Position numbers and translations under genes: made by a program. Positions 61,923 to 64,000 of a stretch of DNA of 64,000 bases are shown here, piece after piece. The DNA is taken from positions 33,037,288-33,101,287 of the forward strand of contig OV884015.1 in assembly GCA_930367205.1 (NCBI GenBank), read 5' to 3'. The notes under the pieces were generated by a model. The model was given only the letters and a program-made list of their open reading frames with translations. It ran no database searches and had not been told where the DNA came from. Numbering within the stretch: position 1 is the stretch's first letter; every line of letters begins with the position of its first letter. Source of the stretch: Acanthosoma haemorrhoidale (taxonomy: Eukaryota > Arthropoda > Insecta > Hemiptera > Acanthosomatidae).

Positions 61923-62770
61923 TCTATTATAAAACAATGAACCACAACCCACGTTATTTACTTCTCCATAATTGTATTTAGCGTTCCTATTCCAGCTTCT
62001 CTTAAGTTGTCCTTTGTGAGTTTTTTCGTGGACTAGTTCCAGTCTGTATGTGTGCGATCGCTTTCTTATGGCCGTGTTGCAATTATTAAATACAGTACTT
62101 TAGATTGCTTGCCAGTTTATCTGCAATCCGTATGTCCAAATGGTTTCCGCCAAGCAGTCTTCAATTTTTCTATTGTTGGAAGTTTTAAAGGTCTGTTAAG
62201 TGAATAGGATTTTGAAGCGGTGATTAATTATATTTACAATTTAATTGAGTTATTGAAACATTGTTTCTTAAAAGTACAAGATTTCTTGATTTCATTCCAG
62301 CATGAAGTAGTGGTCTGAGATGAAACGAATTCGATTCACAAATGAAGTATAAGGCACAAAGAAACAATAGCACCGAGGAGAAAACAACAAATATGGTATA
62401 TGTCTACTGACACTGAGATGGCTTCGAATAAGGCTGGGCTCCAGCCAGGTCATATCCAGCCCAAAGACATTTGACTAAGGAATAAGACAGTAAGTAAACA
62501 AGTCCCCTGCCTCATATCGCACACAGTGGATTTATTCAGTCAACGGTAAATATGTCTTAGAGCTGTTTATTTCAGCGTAAGTTCAAACTTTAGGACTGAG
62601 TGGGTAGGGAATTGTAATATAGTTCATAAGCTTATAAGAAGAGGCCGCTCTAATGTGAAATAAAATAATTTATTTTAAATTGAAAGAATCGATAAAAAAT
62701 ACAATTACAACCGCTATATTTAGTACCAAAATAGTTTTATATTTAGTCAAAATAGAATTTAACAAATATT

Positions 62771-62925
62771 ATAATTATCCAACTCAAGCGAAACGGCGTG
62801 GTTTTTGTGGTTAAGTCAGGTGAATATATAAATGATATATGTATCCGTAGAGCTGATACATCCGTTATATATTGCCTTACAGTTTACGTATTCGGATACA
62901 GTGAGAATATCAGATACATACTCGT
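62771..62925 (+). repeat. Unclassified dispersed repeat, copy 3 (3' half)
   Basis: It matches the 3' half of the copies at 16233 and 61611: caagcgaaacggcg, gaatatataaatgatatatg, gatacatccg, ttatatattgccttac and cagatacat. It lies in the same orientation, about 1 kb downstream of copy 2. The inner stem atgtatc/gatacat is perfect. Confidence 0.75.
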
Positions 62926-64000
62926 CAAGACATCGAGCAGTTTATTAACATCCCATTAAGAAAATTATACCTTTCGATTTTAATTTCTTTTTTTTTCAAA
63001 ATGAGCAATATTTAAATAATTATGCTAGTTCAAAACAAAACCAAACTAACAATATCACTGTTATTAATTATTATTGATTGAAGCGCAGATAAATTTTAAT
63101 TTAAGAAAAAATACAAAGAAATTACCAAACTACAAAAAAATAAGCAAAACTATAGCCTAAGGCCTTGTGTTTGGGTAATTTATAATTTTTATTATCCTTT
63201 GAATAATAAAAAAAAAACTTACCTGCTGCAGCGCCGTAAAACTTGCATATACTAAATCTCAATACTGTGAAGAGGTGCGGTGACAGTGCATTCTACAAGG
63301 GATTCTCTTTATTGTTGAGAAGTCTTACTTTTTGATTTTTCAAAACCTAAAACCATTACAACAGCATGTTTATTCTTTTCATTCCAACATACTATTTCAG
63401 ATTTGTATCATATACCTTCAAAGTTTCTGTTTGATAATTTTTCCTACCGTAGAACAGACGGACGTACGGACGAAAGACGAGCTTTCGTACCTAAGTAAAA
63501 GTAAAACCTCGCTCTTCGGTGTTGACAAAACATTAATTAATATTAATATACACTCGATGTTTCTGCACAACCCACGTTCGGCCTGCAATCAGAGAGAGCT
63601 CTTGATGTTTTCCAGAGATACGTATCAACCTCTCCAGTATAATTAAATTCCTTGTGTTAATTAATTAATTAATTAATTGGTAATAGATATAACTTCACCC
63701 TGAGAGAATATTTCAGCGTTTGACGTTGTTAGGAAAGTCTCAACTAATCAAGCCATACATCAAGTATGACATTTAATTTGTATTACGAAATTTATTTTAT
63801 TAATTACCTCCTCTTCAGCCTCAACTTAATGATTTAATTTTGATTAGCTTCAGAAGTAACTTTTTTCATGGCTCTGGTTTCTTCATCCTATCGATGTACG
63901 CTCTAACAGCTACAAGGTGTAACTAACAATGGACAAAAAGCAGAATTTTTCATCTTTAAGAAACTATTCTAGGAATTAGAATCATATAAAACCAATAACA
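62926..64000. other. AT-rich end of window
   Basis: A GACAGAC-type motif lies at about 63455-63525 and a TTAA tetranucleotide run at 63658-63678. The 104-codon frame at 63332-63646 runs through the motif and shows no domain, so no gene is called. Confidence 0.5.

Noticed and set aside
63332..63646. 104-codon + strand frame as a gene
   Set aside because: It runs across the dispersed GACAGAC-type motif and has no recognisable domain.

Overview
The window is AT-rich eukaryotic DNA, most likely from an arthropod. The evidence is transposon content only: an errantivirus-like Ty3/gypsy retrotransposon with AGTTAA...TTAACT ends and a 4-bp TATG target duplication, Jockey-like LINEs, a mariner relic and tRNA-derived SINE-like repeats. 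I recognise no intact host gene. Apart from the LTR element's open frames, the longer open frames are short, AT-driven or shadows of repeats.

Layout. Bases 1-1010 are the 3' end of a gypsy-like element on the + strand (integrase C-terminus, 3' region, LTR). A nearly identical full-length copy lies on the - strand at 41349-46668. It has two LTRs, a tRNA-Phe-type primer binding site, gag with two CCHC knuckles, and pol with protease, RT, RNase H and a DD35E integrase, but no env. Gag and pol share one reading frame and are separated by a single UGA, followed 3 nt later by a predicted stem-loop. This is the best candidate for an unusual expression mechanism in the window.

At 1954-2700 there is an internally deleted mariner. 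Seven 5'-truncated copies of one Jockey-like LINE 3' end lie at about 27.5, 34.7, 37.1, 39.9, 46.8, 49.4 and 56.4 kb. Several have perfect 10-13 bp target-site duplications, and most can form a GCC...GGC hairpin near the 3' terminus. Two further degraded LINE RT fragments lie at 20.2 and 21.0 kb. SINE-like repeats with a tRNA B-box head lie near 33.4, 34.3, 40.5, 53.15 and 58.7 kb.

At 53321-55310 is a tandem array of 31 complete 64-bp units plus 6 bp. Variant bases show a 512-bp (8-unit) higher-order repeat. The array starts in the tail of a SINE-like element, which suggests it grew from that tail. An unclassified dispersed repeat of about 330 bp, with a TATA-like motif inside a conserved imperfect hairpin, occurs at 16.2, 61.6 and 62.8 kb.

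The remaining DNA, including most of 2.7-20 kb, 21.4-33 kb, 50.2-52.7 kb and 58.8-61.6 kb, is AT-rich with microsatellites and no supported gene. Exons of a split host gene could be present but cannot be recognised without transcript or homology data.
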